Positions 17,801 through 25,667 of a stretch of DNA of 45,940 nt are shown here, in pieces. The notes below the pieces were generated by a model that was not told the DNA's origin, ran no database searches, and saw only the letters and a list, made by a program, of their open reading frames with translations. The position numbers and the translations under genes are program-made. Source of the stretch: Mucilaginibacter gossypii (GTDB lineage Bacteria > Bacteroidota > Bacteroidia > Sphingobacteriales > Sphingobacteriaceae); NCBI RefSeq assembly GCF_900100945.1, contig NZ_FNCG01000029.1, positions 1 to 45,940 of the forward strand, in the 5' to 3' direction. Each line of letters opens with the position of its first letter. The stretch's first letter is position 1.

Positions 17801-18153
17801 AAAACGAGGTGGAACTGCAGGCATTTCAACAAAAATTGCACGACCGTTTTGGCCCGGTACCGGCCCAGGTTGACGGTTTACTCAATACCCTGCGGTTGCA
17901 ATGGCTGGGCAAGGCCATCGGTTTTGAAAAAATCTCGCTCAAGAAAAACGTTTTGCGTGGCTATTTTATCACCAACCAGCAATCAAGTTACTTTGAAACC
18001 GAGGCCTTCCGTAATGTGCTCGACTTTGTGAAGAATAACCCAAGGCGCACTAATTTGAAAGAAGTTAAAAACACGCTCCGTTTGGGAATTGAGGGAATTG
18101 ACAGCGTTGACGAGGCGCTGAGGATGCTGAGCGAGGTGGCGGGGATAATATAA
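14806..18153 (+). CDS. mfd: transcription-repair coupling factor Mfd
   Basis: A 1115-residue protein of normal length. The UvrB-like N-terminal region covers about residues 1-300. The CarD-like RNA polymerase interaction domain begins at GDYVTHIDHGIGKYAG near residue 440. The translocase motor has Walker A GDVGFGKTEVA near 588, DEEQ near 687, TATPIPRTL, and motif VI QMRGRVGRS, followed by the C-terminal TRCF domain. It frees RNA polymerase stalled at DNA lesions and recruits UvrA. The start must be the TTG at 14806: the next in-frame ATG lies about 40 residues in and would cut the first domain. The -7 box sits only 7 bases upstream. Confidence 0.97.
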   Translation: MNIRDILDRYKADDRIKTLATALNASKNPRVQLRGLVGSSDSAMAVALYFLQHKHMVFVLPDREEAGYFQADLENLTGKEALLFPSSYRKPFEFTQPDSSNVLARAEVLNELNHSSEYGQLIVTYPEALAEKVIDRSSLEKNTLEIAVSNKLSIDFINEFLIEYDFERVDFVYEPGQFSIRGGIVDIFSFSHMLPYRVEFFGDFIESIRTFEIESQLSVEHVKSITIVPNVQSKFLTENNISLLEYVEAGTQVWIKDVQFTLDIIQTGYKKAVNLWKALSADEKAQNPDWIDPKFGFTDEKLIGDQLHDFPVVEFGKQFFYHDATAINFDMRPQPSFNKDFTLLIHNFKNNEADKIENFIFTDSAKQVERLYAILDDLDKKVKFTPISISVREGFIDHEQKIACYTDHQIFDRYYKYKTRKGYQRSQAITLKELRDLKPGDYVTHIDHGIGKYAGLEKVDVNGKQQEMIRLIYADNDLLYVNINSLNRISKFSGKEGSVPKMNKLGTDTWERLKKTTKKKVKDIARDLIKLYALRKAQHGNAFSPDSYLQTELEASFLYEDTPDQEKATADFKKDMESPHPMDRLICGDVGFGKTEVAVRAAFKAVADSKQVAILVPTTILAAQHYKTFTDRLKGFPANIDYVNRFKSTRQIKDTLEKLKEGKVDIIIGTHRLVSKDVKFKDLGLMIIDEEQKFGVSTKEKLKQMRANVDTLTLTATPIPRTLHFSLMGARDLSIISTPPPNRQPVVTELHVFNDKLIKEAVEFEIDRGGQVFFIHNRVADLPQLGGMIRKLVPKARIGIAHGQLEGDDLEDVMLKFVNHEYDVLVATTIIEAGLDIPNANTIIINYAHMFGLSDLHQMRGRVGRSNKKAYCYLLSPPLSTLTSEARKRLSAIEEFSDLGSGFNVAMRDLDIRGSGNLLGAEQSGFIAEIGFEMYHKILDEAIQELKDDEFKGVFPEDKPRPYISFTQIDTDLEILIPDEYVTNLSERYNLYTELSKLENEVELQAFQQKLHDRFGPVPAQVDGLLNTLRLQWLGKAIGFEKISLKKNVLRGYFITNQQSSYFETEAFRNVLDFVKNNPRRTNLKEVKNTLRLGIEGIDSVDEALRMLSEVAGII

Positions 18154-18161
18154 TCATCTCC

Positions 18162-18234
18162 TGTTGTCGTATCCCCACGACAACATAATGTTCAACCTAT
18201 AACAATAAAGCTACCGATTTTCACCGGTAGCTTT
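18162..18234 (+). terminator. tandem hairpins between mfd and the lipoprotein gene
   Basis: Two hairpins follow the mfd stop. The first is TGTTGTCGT/ACGACAACA (18162-18185, loop ATCCCC). The second is AAAGCTACCG/CGGTAGCTTT (18207-18234). The second is flanked by AT-rich DNA and may serve both convergent genes, although the T-tract is weak. Confidence 0.65.
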
Positions 18235-18259
18235 ACTATAAAATGAGTCTCTCTGTAAA

Positions 18260-18760
18260 TTAATAAACCGCTAAGCTGTAATTAAGCGTTTGTCCTTCTT
18301 GCAAAAACAAATTCGGCGCTTTTGCTTTATCCGAATCGTTGATAACGCCATCGTTATTGGTGTCCTTAAATTTCACGGAACCAATTATTGCTGCGGGTGT
18401 TTGTTTAGGGCTGCTGTCAATATCGGCCTGAGTTTTAAAAATACCTATCGGAATCAGTCCATTGTAATAGCTTTTTTGGGTTCCTTTTTCAGCAACAATG
18501 TAATACTCTCCTATATAGGCAACTACTGCAGTCGCTTTTCCTGACGCATCCGTAGTAAGTGTGTATGAAGGCGCTTCCCCGGTATTGGGTTTATTTACAT
18601 CATCATACAGTTTTACTGTTGCACCTGCCGATGCAGCGCCGGTCTGGCCATCAGTTATGGTAATAGCAACAGTTGAAGTAGCCGGCCCTTTTTTATCACA
18701 TGAAGAAAACAAAAACGATGCTGCTATGCAGCCTGATAAAAGTAAAGATGTATATTTCAT
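18260..18760 (-). CDS. lipoprotein with Ig-like domain and Ca-binding-type loop
   Basis: A 166-residue protein with a lipoprotein signal (FSSC, Cys21). A beta-rich region at 28-100 looks like a bacterial Ig-like or carboxypeptidase-regulatory fold (TSTVAITITDGQTGAASAGA, then a Thr-rich strand region). The C-terminal part holds DTNNDGVINDSDK, an EF-hand or dockerin-like Ca loop with Asp and Asn at alternating positions. It is probably displayed on the outer membrane. It is not next to a SusC/SusD pair and its function is unknown. It is separated from hpt by 115 bases. Confidence 0.7.
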   Translation of the reverse strand: MKYTSLLLSGCIAASFLFSSCDKKGPATSTVAITITDGQTGAASAGATVKLYDDVNKPNTGEAPSYTLTTDASGKATAVVAYIGEYYIVAEKGTQKSYYNGLIPIGIFKTQADIDSSPKQTPAAIIGSVKFKDTNNDGVINDSDKAKAPNLFLQEGQTLNYSLAVY

Positions 18761-18875
18761 AAACCCTAAAACGAAACAAGGGAGCTATTGTTTTAATCAT
18801 CTGTTAAAAAAATTACCCGTAATGTGCTATGTCTCAATAGCAACTGCCACATTTTCTGTTAAGATCCGTTTATTC

Positions 18876-19415
18876 TTATCCTACTTTTTTATAAATATCT
18901 TTTAAATTACGCCCCATTTCCTTGTAATCAAGGCCATAACCTACTACAAATTCGTTTTCTATTTCAAAGCCTACATACTTAAGCTCCTCTATCTTTTTTT
19001 GAAGAGCGGCCGGCTTTAATAATAATGAGCATAACCTTAATGAGGCGGGCTCTCTTTCCTTCAGTTTCTGGATTAGATAGTGAGCTGTATTGCCCGTATC
19101 AACAATATCTTCAATAATAACTACATCGCGTCCCTTAATATCGACTGTTAAATCAATATCTTCCCGTATTTTTAACGTACTGGAGACACCGCCATAGTAT
19201 GATGCTAATTTGGTGAAGTTAATTTCGCAGGGAATGCTCACTTGTTTGATCAGGTCGGCTATAAAAAGAAAGCTGCCGCTGAGTACCCCTATAAAAACGG
19301 GTATGCTATTATTATAATCTTCATTTAATTGTATGCCAATGGCTTTAACACGTTCTTCAATCTTATCGGCAGTTAGTAGTATCTCAAATTCCAGATCGGC
19401 TATTTGTTTTGTCAT
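18876..19415 (-). CDS. hpt: hypoxanthine phosphoribosyltransferase
   Basis: A 179-residue type I phosphoribosyltransferase. The PRPP-binding loop is VVIIEDIVDTGNTAHYL (around residues 95-111), with the two acidic residues and Thr that hold the ribose phosphate. The flexible-loop segment KLASYYGGVSST and the base-binding YVGFEIENEFVVGYGLDYKEMGRNL complete the HPRT pattern. It makes IMP or GMP from hypoxanthine or guanine in purine salvage. It starts at the ATG at 19415, divergent from the M16 peptidase gene. Confidence 0.95.
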   Translation of the reverse strand: MTKQIADLEFEILLTADKIEERVKAIGIQLNEDYNNSIPVFIGVLSGSFLFIADLIKQVSIPCEINFTKLASYYGGVSSTLKIREDIDLTVDIKGRDVVIIEDIVDTGNTAHYLIQKLKEREPASLRLCSLLLKPAALQKKIEELKYVGFEIENEFVVGYGLDYKEMGRNLKDIYKKVG

Positions 19416-19549
19416 TGGGTTTAGTTTGTGTTTTTTAAAGGCAGTATAGTTCCGCCGTTTACATTAATCCCGGCGAAATTGGATTTTAAGCGCCTAAAAT
19501 ACTATTAATCACTTACAATAGCGTGAAAAATAATTGTGACATATAAGCT

Positions 19550-19557
19550 TATCTTTG
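19550..19557 (+). promoter_or_regulatory. -7 promoter element of the M16 peptidase gene
   Basis: TATCTTTG ends 7 bases before the ATG at 19565. The arrangement is the same as at mfd and predicts a leaderless or nearly leaderless mRNA. A -33 match is weak. Confidence 0.6.
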
Positions 19558-19564
19558 CAGCCGA

Positions 19565-20797
19565 ATGATTGACTATCAACTTTATACTTTGCCTAATGGT
19601 ATCCGCATACTGTATAAGCACTGGCCATCGGCAATTACACATTGTTGCTTTATTGTAAACGCAGGATCGCGCGATGAAGCTCCGGGACAGGAAGGCCTTG
19701 CCCATTTTATTGAGCACCTGCTGTTTAAAGAAACCGAACGCCGTAACACCAGTCAGATCCTGAACAGACTTGAGCTTGTTGGCGCCGATCTTAACGCTTA
19801 TACCACTAAAGAATATACCTGCATCCACGCATCGTTGCTTAACCAGCACCTTGACCGCACTATGGATCTTTTTGAGGATATATTATTTCATTCCACGTTC
19901 CCGGATGATGAACAGGAGAAAGAGCGCGGTGTCATTTTAGATGAAATAGCTTCCTATCTTGACCAACCGGAAGAAGCCATACAGGATGATTTTGAAGAGC
20001 TGCTGTTTAAGGAGCACCCCATGGGGCAAAACATTTTAGGTACGCCCGAAACCGTTGGCAGGCTTAACGGGGACGACATCCGGGGGTTTATAGCGGCAAA
20101 CTATAATACAACCGAAATGATCTTTGCTGTACACGGCAATTATGAGTTCAGGAAACTGGTGGCCATGTCTGAAAAGTATTTCGGTCATGTGCCTTTAAAT
20201 GAACTTAAAAAAAATCGGGTAAAGCCCGTACAAGGTACGGGTAGTATCCATATCGTTAACAAACCTATCTCACAAACGCACTGCATTATAGGCACACAGG
20301 CTTATTCATCGTCGCATGAGCACAAATGGGGCTTATTATTGCTTAACAACCTCCTGGGCGGGGTGGGCATGAGCAGCAGGCTCAACCTCGAAATCAGGGA
20401 AAAACATGGTATAGCCTATACTGTCGAATCAAATTACACTCCTTTAACTGACACCGGCATCTTTTCTATTTACTTTGGTACGGATACCGAAAAAGCGAAC
20501 AAAGCTTCAAAACTGATTCATAAGGAGCTGAAAAAACTGCGTGAACAAAAGCTGGGCACATTGCAATTGCACCAGGCCCGGCAAAAGTTCATCGGGCAAA
20601 TAGCATTAGCGGAAGAAAACCGCATGAGCCTCATTATAGCTATGGCCAAAAGCATGATTGATTTTAACCGTGTTGACACCCTCGAAGAGATCTTTGCTAA
20701 AATTAACCAGGTAAGCGCCGAGCAATTGCTGACCATCAGCAATGAAATTTTTGATAATAACCGCTTGATCACTTTGCTATTTGAGCCTAAGCAATAA
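19565..20797 (+). CDS. M16-family zinc peptidase
   Basis: A 410-residue peptidase of the insulinase/processing-peptidase family. The inverted zinc motif HFIEH covers residues 47-51 (His47, Glu50, His51). The distal Glu ligand is in the segment EIASYLDQPEEAIQDDFEE. The second, inactive-type half holds HIVNKPISQTHCIIG and GMSSRLNLEIREKHGIAYTV, the Arg/Tyr substrate-binding region. No signal peptide is seen, so it may act in the cytoplasm or form dimers with a partner. It is followed after 17 bases by def, which however has its own promoter inside the end of this gene. Confidence 0.93.
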   Translation: MIDYQLYTLPNGIRILYKHWPSAITHCCFIVNAGSRDEAPGQEGLAHFIEHLLFKETERRNTSQILNRLELVGADLNAYTTKEYTCIHASLLNQHLDRTMDLFEDILFHSTFPDDEQEKERGVILDEIASYLDQPEEAIQDDFEELLFKEHPMGQNILGTPETVGRLNGDDIRGFIAANYNTTEMIFAVHGNYEFRKLVAMSEKYFGHVPLNELKKNRVKPVQGTGSIHIVNKPISQTHCIIGTQAYSSSHEHKWGLLLLNNLLGGVGMSSRLNLEIREKHGIAYTVESNYTPLTDTGIFSIYFGTDTEKANKASKLIHKELKKLREQKLGTLQLHQARQKFIGQIALAEENRMSLIIAMAKSMIDFNRVDTLEEIFAKINQVSAEQLLTISNEIFDNNRLITLLFEPKQ

Positions 20798-20810
20798 TCC
20801 TTTATTTTTG
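20780..20810 (+). promoter_or_regulatory. promoter of def, within the end of the M16 gene
   Basis: TTTG (20780-20783), 19 bases, then TATTTTTG (20803-20810) is an exact match to the Bacteroidota -33/-7 promoter pattern. The def ATG follows only 4 bases later, which predicts a leaderless transcript. Confidence 0.7.
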
Positions 20811-20814
20811 CAAG

Positions 20815-21387
20815 ATGAAGTATCCTATCATTGCCTACGGTGATCCTGTTTTAAGAAAGAAAGCAACAGCTATTGAGCCCGACGAGTATCCGCATATAAA
20901 AGAACTGGTTGAAAATATGTTTGAAACCATGTACGCGGCCCGTGGTGTTGGCCTGGCAGCGCCGCAGGTAGGCATGTCAATGCGTTTATTTGTGGTGGAT
21001 GCCACCCCCTTTGATGATGACGAACCGGAACTGAAAGATTTCAAAAAAGCGTTCATCAATGCTACCATACTGGAAGAAACCGGTGAGGAATGGGGTTTTA
21101 ACGAAGGCTGCCTGAGCATTCCGGATATCCGCGAGGATGTATACCGCAAGCCGGTTGTACGCATGTCATATTATGATGCAGACTGGAAACACCATGAAGA
21201 AACTTTTAAGGGCATGGCCGCTCGCGTTATCCAGCATGAATATGACCATATTGAAGGCAAACTGTTTACAGATAAGCTAAGCCCGCTGCGTAAGCGACTT
21301 ATTGAAAAGAAACTTAACGATATTTCAAAAGGCATGGTTGATGTGGATTATAAAATGAAGTTTCCCAACATTAAAAAAGGAAGATAA
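20815..21387 (+). CDS. def: peptide deformylase
   Basis: A 190-residue metal enzyme that removes the formyl group from new N-terminal Met. All three family motifs are present: GVGLAAPQVG (from residue 44), EGCLSIP (97-103, Cys99 as metal ligand) and QHEYDHIEG (140-148, with His141 and His145 as ligands and Glu142 as catalyst). The length is normal. It starts at the ATG at 20815 with a promoter directly upstream and ends in a strong terminator. Confidence 0.97.
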   Translation: MKYPIIAYGDPVLRKKATAIEPDEYPHIKELVENMFETMYAARGVGLAAPQVGMSMRLFVVDATPFDDDEPELKDFKKAFINATILEETGEEWGFNEGCLSIPDIREDVYRKPVVRMSYYDADWKHHEETFKGMAARVIQHEYDHIEGKLFTDKLSPLRKRLIEKKLNDISKGMVDVDYKMKFPNIKKGR

Positions 21388-21406
21388 TACTTTACCCAAA
21401 GCATAT

Positions 21407-21432
21407 AAAAAGCCGCCATACAGCGGCTTTTT
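21407..21432 (+). terminator. intrinsic terminator after def
   Basis: A perfect 10-bp hairpin AAAAAGCCGC/GCGGCTTTTT with a 6-base loop sits 20 bases after the def stop; the 3' arm includes the T-run. Confidence 0.92.
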
Positions 21433-21521
21433 CCTTTTATATATTTTTATAAATATTAACTACACCTGTAAAAATTACAATACTATACCCCAGCATTAAA
21501 CCAATCCGCGTAATTTCGGTC

Positions 21522-21553
21522 TTTGTTTTGGCATTTTTAATGCGTTATATTTA
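21522..21553 (+). promoter_or_regulatory. promoter of the sugar isomerase-like gene
   Basis: TTTG (21522-21525), 20 bases, then TATATTTA (21546-21553), one change from TAnnTTTG. It lies 28 bases before the chosen ATG and overlaps the upstream in-frame extension, which argues against the longer start. Confidence 0.55.
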
Positions 21554-21581
21554 CACAACCAATCATAAAAATCATAAACCA

Positions 21582-22466
21582 ATGACTACCAGACGATCTT
21601 TCCTAAAAACTTCGGCGCTACTTTCAGCAGGCCTGTTGGCAGCTCCTAATTTGTTTGCATATGATAAAAAATATATAGGCTTACAATTATATACTGTGCG
21701 TGATGCAATGGCTGCCGACCCTGTTGCTGCATTGGCAAAGGTTGCCAAAACAGGTTTCACATCTGTGGAAGGTGCAACTTATACCGGCACCGAATTGTTT
21801 TATGGCATGCGCCCCGGCGATTTTGCAAATGTTTTAAAACAAAACGGCCTTATTATGCCGAGCGCGCATTACCGTTTAGGTGAGGAGCTGGTTAACGGCG
21901 AACAACAAAAAGGAACCATCATGAACGACTGGAAAAAAGCCGTTGATGACGCTGCCGAAGCCGGTGTGCAATACATGGTTTGCGCATATCTTTCGCAATC
22001 TGAGCGCGGCAATCTTGACCATTATAAAAACGTGGCCAATATGCTTGATATAGCCGGCGAAACCTGTAAAGGCGCGGGTATCCAACTTTGCTATCACAAC
22101 CACGACTTTGAATTTATACAGGAAAACGGTAAATACCCATATGAGATCCTTTTGGAGAACACTGATAAAGACCTGGTAAAAATGGAAATGGACTTGTATT
22201 GGGTTAATAAAGCAAACCAGGACCCAATCGCCCTTATTGATAAACACCCGGGCCGTTTCCCGCTGTGGCATGTTAAGGATATGGACAAAACCCCTGAAAA
22301 GAAATTTACTGAAGTTGGAAACGGGGTTATCGACTTTAAAAAGATCTTTACCCAGGCAAAAAAATCAGGCCTCAAATATTTCTTTGTTGAGCAGGATGTT
22401 TGCCCGGGCGATCCGTTTGTGAGCATTGCACAAAGTATCAGCTATATTAAAAAGAACCTGGTGTAA
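21582..22466 (+). CDS. Tat-exported sugar phosphate isomerase/epimerase-like TIM barrel
   Basis: A protein of 294 residues from the ATG at 21582. It opens with MTTRRSFLKTSALLSAGL, a twin-arginine signal (RRSFLK) with a hydrophobic core ending near residue 25. The mature part is an AP-endonuclease-2-type TIM barrel: IGLQLYTVRDAM, CYHNHDFEF (metal-binding His), MEMDLYWV, PLWHVKDMD and VEQDVCPGD. These are the metal ligands of xylose-isomerase-like epimerases. It may act on an extracytoplasmic sugar or inositol derivative. An in-frame ATG 18 codons upstream would hide the Tat motif and overlaps the promoter, so I rejected it. The GPH sugar symporter downstream, on the other strand, fits carbohydrate use. 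Confidence 0.9.
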   Translation: MTTRRSFLKTSALLSAGLLAAPNLFAYDKKYIGLQLYTVRDAMAADPVAALAKVAKTGFTSVEGATYTGTELFYGMRPGDFANVLKQNGLIMPSAHYRLGEELVNGEQQKGTIMNDWKKAVDDAAEAGVQYMVCAYLSQSERGNLDHYKNVANMLDIAGETCKGAGIQLCYHNHDFEFIQENGKYPYEILLENTDKDLVKMEMDLYWVNKANQDPIALIDKHPGRFPLWHVKDMDKTPEKKFTEVGNGVIDFKKIFTQAKKSGLKYFFVEQDVCPGDPFVSIAQSISYIKKNLV

Positions 22467-22490
22467 TATTGCTTTTACACTGATATCCTG

Positions 22491-22526
22491 AAGGCCTGCA
22501 TTTAAAACAAATGGCAGGCCTTTTTT
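22491..22526 (+). terminator. intrinsic terminator after the isomerase-like gene
   Basis: Arms AAGGCCTGC and GCAGGCCTT, extended by ATTT/AAAT with a one-base bulge, are followed by T6. Confidence 0.88.
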
Positions 22527-22574
22527 ATTCTACAAGGGCAAATTGTTTTATAACACATTTAACGGCAAAGGAAA

Positions 22575-22703
22575 ATGAGTGCAACCATAATCAAATACCT
22601 CATAGTCATTTTGATGGCTTCTCTTCTTTTTGCCTGCGTTGCAGAAGCGCAAACCGATAAACAGCCGCTTCAGGTTACACAGCGGCACGTTACCTGCCTT
22701 TAA
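22575..22703 (+). pseudogene. short signal-peptide ORF, possible remnant of a secreted protein
   Basis: A frame of 42 codons starts at an ATG preceded by AAAGGAAA. It encodes a clear signal peptide (IIKYLIVILMASLLFACVAEAQ) and then only about 17 more residues before a TAA. In another frame the following bases still read SGTLPAFKDLAEHEAQ before a stop, which looks protein-like. I read this as the 5' end of a decayed gene for a secreted protein, cut or shifted soon after the signal sequence. It could instead be a small secreted peptide. Confidence 0.4.
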
Positions 22704-22724
22704 GGATCTGGCGGAACATGAAGC

Positions 22725-24092
22725 TCAATGATGGGCGGTTCTCTTTTTACCCCTGTTCCCGCGCTCCCTGAACCGGTTAAAGAAAACAAAAGCCAGCAAA
22801 CAGAGCACACAACCGCAAATACCATTCAGGCGCAGGCCATAATCGTTGCCCGGGTCTTTTCCATAAATGGTTAAAAACGCAAACAATGCAATACCCAGTG
22901 TTTGGCCCAGTTTTACAAACAGGTATTTAACCGCAAAGAACATCCCCTCGCGGTTCTCGCCGGTACGTTTAGCCTCGTTCTGTGCTATTTCGGCAAGTAT
23001 AGCATTGGGCAAAATACCCAGCGAGGCCAGCGGAAACGACGCACTGATAACCAGCGTATAGATTTGCACCTGCGGTGTAAATGGAAGTTTGCCCAGGAAA
23101 AATATCGCCACAAAAATCAAACTCAGTAACGCGAACGAAAAAAGCACGATAGGTTTTTTGCCGATCTTTTGCGACAGGTAATTAACCAGCGGATAAAACA
23201 GCAGTGATACCAGTACCATAGTAGCCATAAGTTCTCCGCCCATAGATTCGGGCAGATATAATAACGATTTTAAAAAAAACAGTAAGCCGCTTGATATAAT
23301 GCTTAATGCCATATAGTACGAAAAATCGGATATCAGGTAATATTTGAAATTCCGATTTTGAAAGGTTTTTTGAATAGCTGGTAAGAGTGATAAATGCGAG
23401 GGATGACCATTTGAATACCGCTTTTCGTCAATGGCGAATACAGGTACGAGCATTACCAGCCCGGCAAATATGGCCAGCCCCCAAATGGTGTACTGCACGG
23501 CGGTATCACGATTGGGGGTGCCGGCAAAGCGTTGTACCCAGTCGGCAAAGTTATTGACCATGGCCGATAAGATAATCCCAATTACAAAACCCACCTGTTG
23601 TAATGATGATAGTTTAACCCTTTCGCTGCCTGTGCGGGTAAGCTCGGGCAGCAAGGCGTTGTACGGGATAATATAGGCCGTAGCGCCCATAAAAAAACAA
23701 ATAAGCGTAAAGGTAAGCCAGTAAGCGTTATGGATACTTTCGCCCTTTACCATGGGGTAAAAGGTTAATCCGCAAAATAAAGCGGCAGGTAAAATAGCCC
23801 ATTGCATAAAAGGAATGCGCCGCCCACGACGGTTTTCGCTTTTATCGCTTAGCGAGGCAATAAAAGGATCAAAAAAAGCATCCACCAACCGCCCGGATGC
23901 TGTGATTACCGACATGATATTGAACAGGCCCAAAAGTAACAATTGGGGTACCAGCGTAGTAAGCCCGGCATTGTTTGGCGGCAGGTAAAAGTAAGGCAGC
24001 ATCACAATGATAATATTGGTCATGATGCTCCATCCTATCATTCCGCAGGCATAAGCAAGCTGTTTGGAAAGTGGTAGTTTATTGGCCGGCAT
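22725..24092 (-). CDS. GPH-type sugar:cation symporter (MFS)
   Basis: A 455-residue membrane protein with 12 hydrophobic segments. It matches the glycoside-pentoside-hexuronide family: the early segment ACGMIGWSIMTNI, the DAFFDPFIASLSDKSENRRGRR loop (in part), and YNALLPELTRTGSERVKLSS, the typical loop between helices 4 and 5. It should import a sugar or glycoside with Na+ or H+. The start is the ATG at 24092. It is convergent with the remnant ORF and the isomerase-like gene. The sugar cannot be named. Confidence 0.88.
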   Translation of the reverse strand: MPANKLPLSKQLAYACGMIGWSIMTNIIIVMLPYFYLPPNNAGLTTLVPQLLLLGLFNIMSVITASGRLVDAFFDPFIASLSDKSENRRGRRIPFMQWAILPAALFCGLTFYPMVKGESIHNAYWLTFTLICFFMGATAYIIPYNALLPELTRTGSERVKLSSLQQVGFVIGIILSAMVNNFADWVQRFAGTPNRDTAVQYTIWGLAIFAGLVMLVPVFAIDEKRYSNGHPSHLSLLPAIQKTFQNRNFKYYLISDFSYYMALSIISSGLLFFLKSLLYLPESMGGELMATMVLVSLLFYPLVNYLSQKIGKKPIVLFSFALLSLIFVAIFFLGKLPFTPQVQIYTLVISASFPLASLGILPNAILAEIAQNEAKRTGENREGMFFAVKYLFVKLGQTLGIALFAFLTIYGKDPGNDYGLRLNGICGCVLCLLAFVFFNRFRERGNRGKKRTAHH

Positions 24093-24146
24093 TTAATGCA
24101 ATATGCAAATATTACATCAATATATAATGGCGGTTTAACTGGTCTT

Positions 24147-24956
24147 TTACAACCCTGCGTAATAATCATAACCCTGTTCGGCCCAGTAATCGCGGGGACG
24201 GCTATTGCTGAAGGTTATGCTGCCTATCCGTTTCAGGTTTTTGATGCCATATTTTACAGGGATAATGAGCCTTAGCGGCGCGCCATGCTTCGGCGGCAAG
24301 GGTTTTTCGTTCACCTCATAGGCCAGCAAAGTTTGCGGGTGCATAGCGCTTGGCATGTCAACGCCCACGTAATATTCCTTGTCGGGCGTTTCCATGCCTA
24401 CATACTCAAACCGGGTTTCGGCATCAAGCTTAAAGTGAGCTATAAAATCGCTGAATTTTACACCGCCCCAGTGCGAAATCTGGTCCCAGCCCTCTACGCA
24501 CTTAAAATCATAAACGATCTCCGTTTTAGGAAGTTTCTTTATTTCATCGATACCGATATTCAATAGCTCACCATTCTGCTTTTTAACCGACAGTTTCCAG
24601 TTGCCTACATCAATCAAACCCTCCGAGCCTATATCACTATTATGACGCACTACCTTGGCGGCCATTTCTTTAGGATAGGTTTTTACCAGGTTTTTATTAC
24701 TGTATAATTGGCGCACCACCTTTTCATTGGCGTTAAGCACAGCGCGCAGTGGCTTATGGGCCTCTCCCGTTATACCGGGTACCTCATTGGGCGACGTATA
24801 CAACCAACGCCAGCCCCCATAGGCGGCACCGCCCAATACCAGGAAGCTGCCGAAGGAAATAAAATTGCGGCGGCTGATCTTTTGCTCAACTGTAAGCTCC
24901 TTTTTGGGGCCTTTATTTTTGCTGAAAACCTTACTCAGTTTTTTCGTTAGTTTCAT
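24147..24956 (-). CDS. molybdopterin-dependent oxidoreductase (sulfite oxidase fold, MsrP/YedY-like)
   Basis: A 269-residue protein. A basic, charged stretch precedes a twin-arginine signal (SRRNFISFGSF) and hydrophobic core at about residues 28-48. The sulfite-oxidase fold follows, with the molybdenum-ligating Cys153 in FKCVEGWDQISHWGG and a later HGAPLRLIIPVKYG segment. Such enzymes reduce S- or N-oxides in the periplasm, drawing electrons from a membrane cytochrome b. Its start overlaps the end of the cytochrome b gene by 26 bases, so the pair is translationally coupled and probably forms one complex. The substrate is unknown. Confidence 0.9.
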   Translation of the reverse strand: MKLTKKLSKVFSKNKGPKKELTVEQKISRRNFISFGSFLVLGGAAYGGWRWLYTSPNEVPGITGEAHKPLRAVLNANEKVVRQLYSNKNLVKTYPKEMAAKVVRHNSDIGSEGLIDVGNWKLSVKKQNGELLNIGIDEIKKLPKTEIVYDFKCVEGWDQISHWGGVKFSDFIAHFKLDAETRFEYVGMETPDKEYYVGVDMPSAMHPQTLLAYEVNEKPLPPKHGAPLRLIIPVKYGIKNLKRIGSITFSNSRPRDYWAEQGYDYYAGL

Positions 24957-25638
24957 CGTTTTGAATTTGAATAGCGGGCAGTGGCTTTTTATCTATTACC
25001 TCAAAACCCGAAATAACCGATCTGAAGTTGTTCCAGCCGGCAAGTACTACCTGAACAACATGCACCAGGAAAAACAATACATAACCAATGGTGAGCACAA
25101 AATGCCAGATGCGGGCCAAATGGTACCCTCCGCAAATCCAGGCGAGGTAATTAAATTGCACCGGCTTATAAATAGCCAGCCCTGTTATCAGCGAGCCAAA
25201 CCCCATAACAATAATAGCCGTATAGGCAATTCGCTGAGCTGCGTTGTATTTATTCTGAGGCGGAGCCATTTTCCGGATGTGCAGGTCGTGCAAAACCACC
25301 AGCCAGGCTTCTTTAAATGAATGCCGGTTAGGCACAAGCTCACGCCACTGGCCCGATATTATGGTATATGACACATACAACAAGCCGTTAAGCGCAAAAA
25401 ACCACATAAACAAAAAATGGAAAGCCATACCCTCGGCCAGTCGCCGGGGAATGTGCAGCGCATCATAAAGGCCCTGCGGAAAAAAGCGAATAAAAGTGAC
25501 ACCGAAGAGCGTGAAAGTGTAAGTATCATTGGCCCAGTAAATGAGCAGCCCGCTCCAAATCATGATGGTAAGGATGGGAAAGTTTACCCAATGCGTCCAG
25601 CGCATTAACAGCGGGTGTTTCTCTTTAATTATCTTCAT
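24931..25638 (-). CDS. membrane cytochrome b partner (cytochrome b561-type)
   Basis: A 235-residue protein with four to five membrane helices and paired His residues at helix positions: HPLLMRWTHWVNFPIL, MAFHFLFMWFFALNG, GYHLARIWHFVLTIGY and FFLVHVVQVV. This is the pattern of the di-haem cytochrome b561 / formate dehydrogenase gamma and thiosulfate reductase cytochrome subunits. It should pass electrons from the quinone pool to the molybdoenzyme encoded directly downstream, which it overlaps. The start is the ATG at 25638. Confidence 0.88.
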   Translation of the reverse strand: MKIIKEKHPLLMRWTHWVNFPILTIMIWSGLLIYWANDTYTFTLFGVTFIRFFPQGLYDALHIPRRLAEGMAFHFLFMWFFALNGLLYVSYTIISGQWRELVPNRHSFKEAWLVVLHDLHIRKMAPPQNKYNAAQRIAYTAIIVMGFGSLITGLAIYKPVQFNYLAWICGGYHLARIWHFVLTIGYVLFFLVHVVQVVLAGWNNFRSVISGFEVIDKKPLPAIQIQNDETNEKTE

Positions 25639-25667
25639 CTAAATACTCTTAATGCCATTCAACACAA

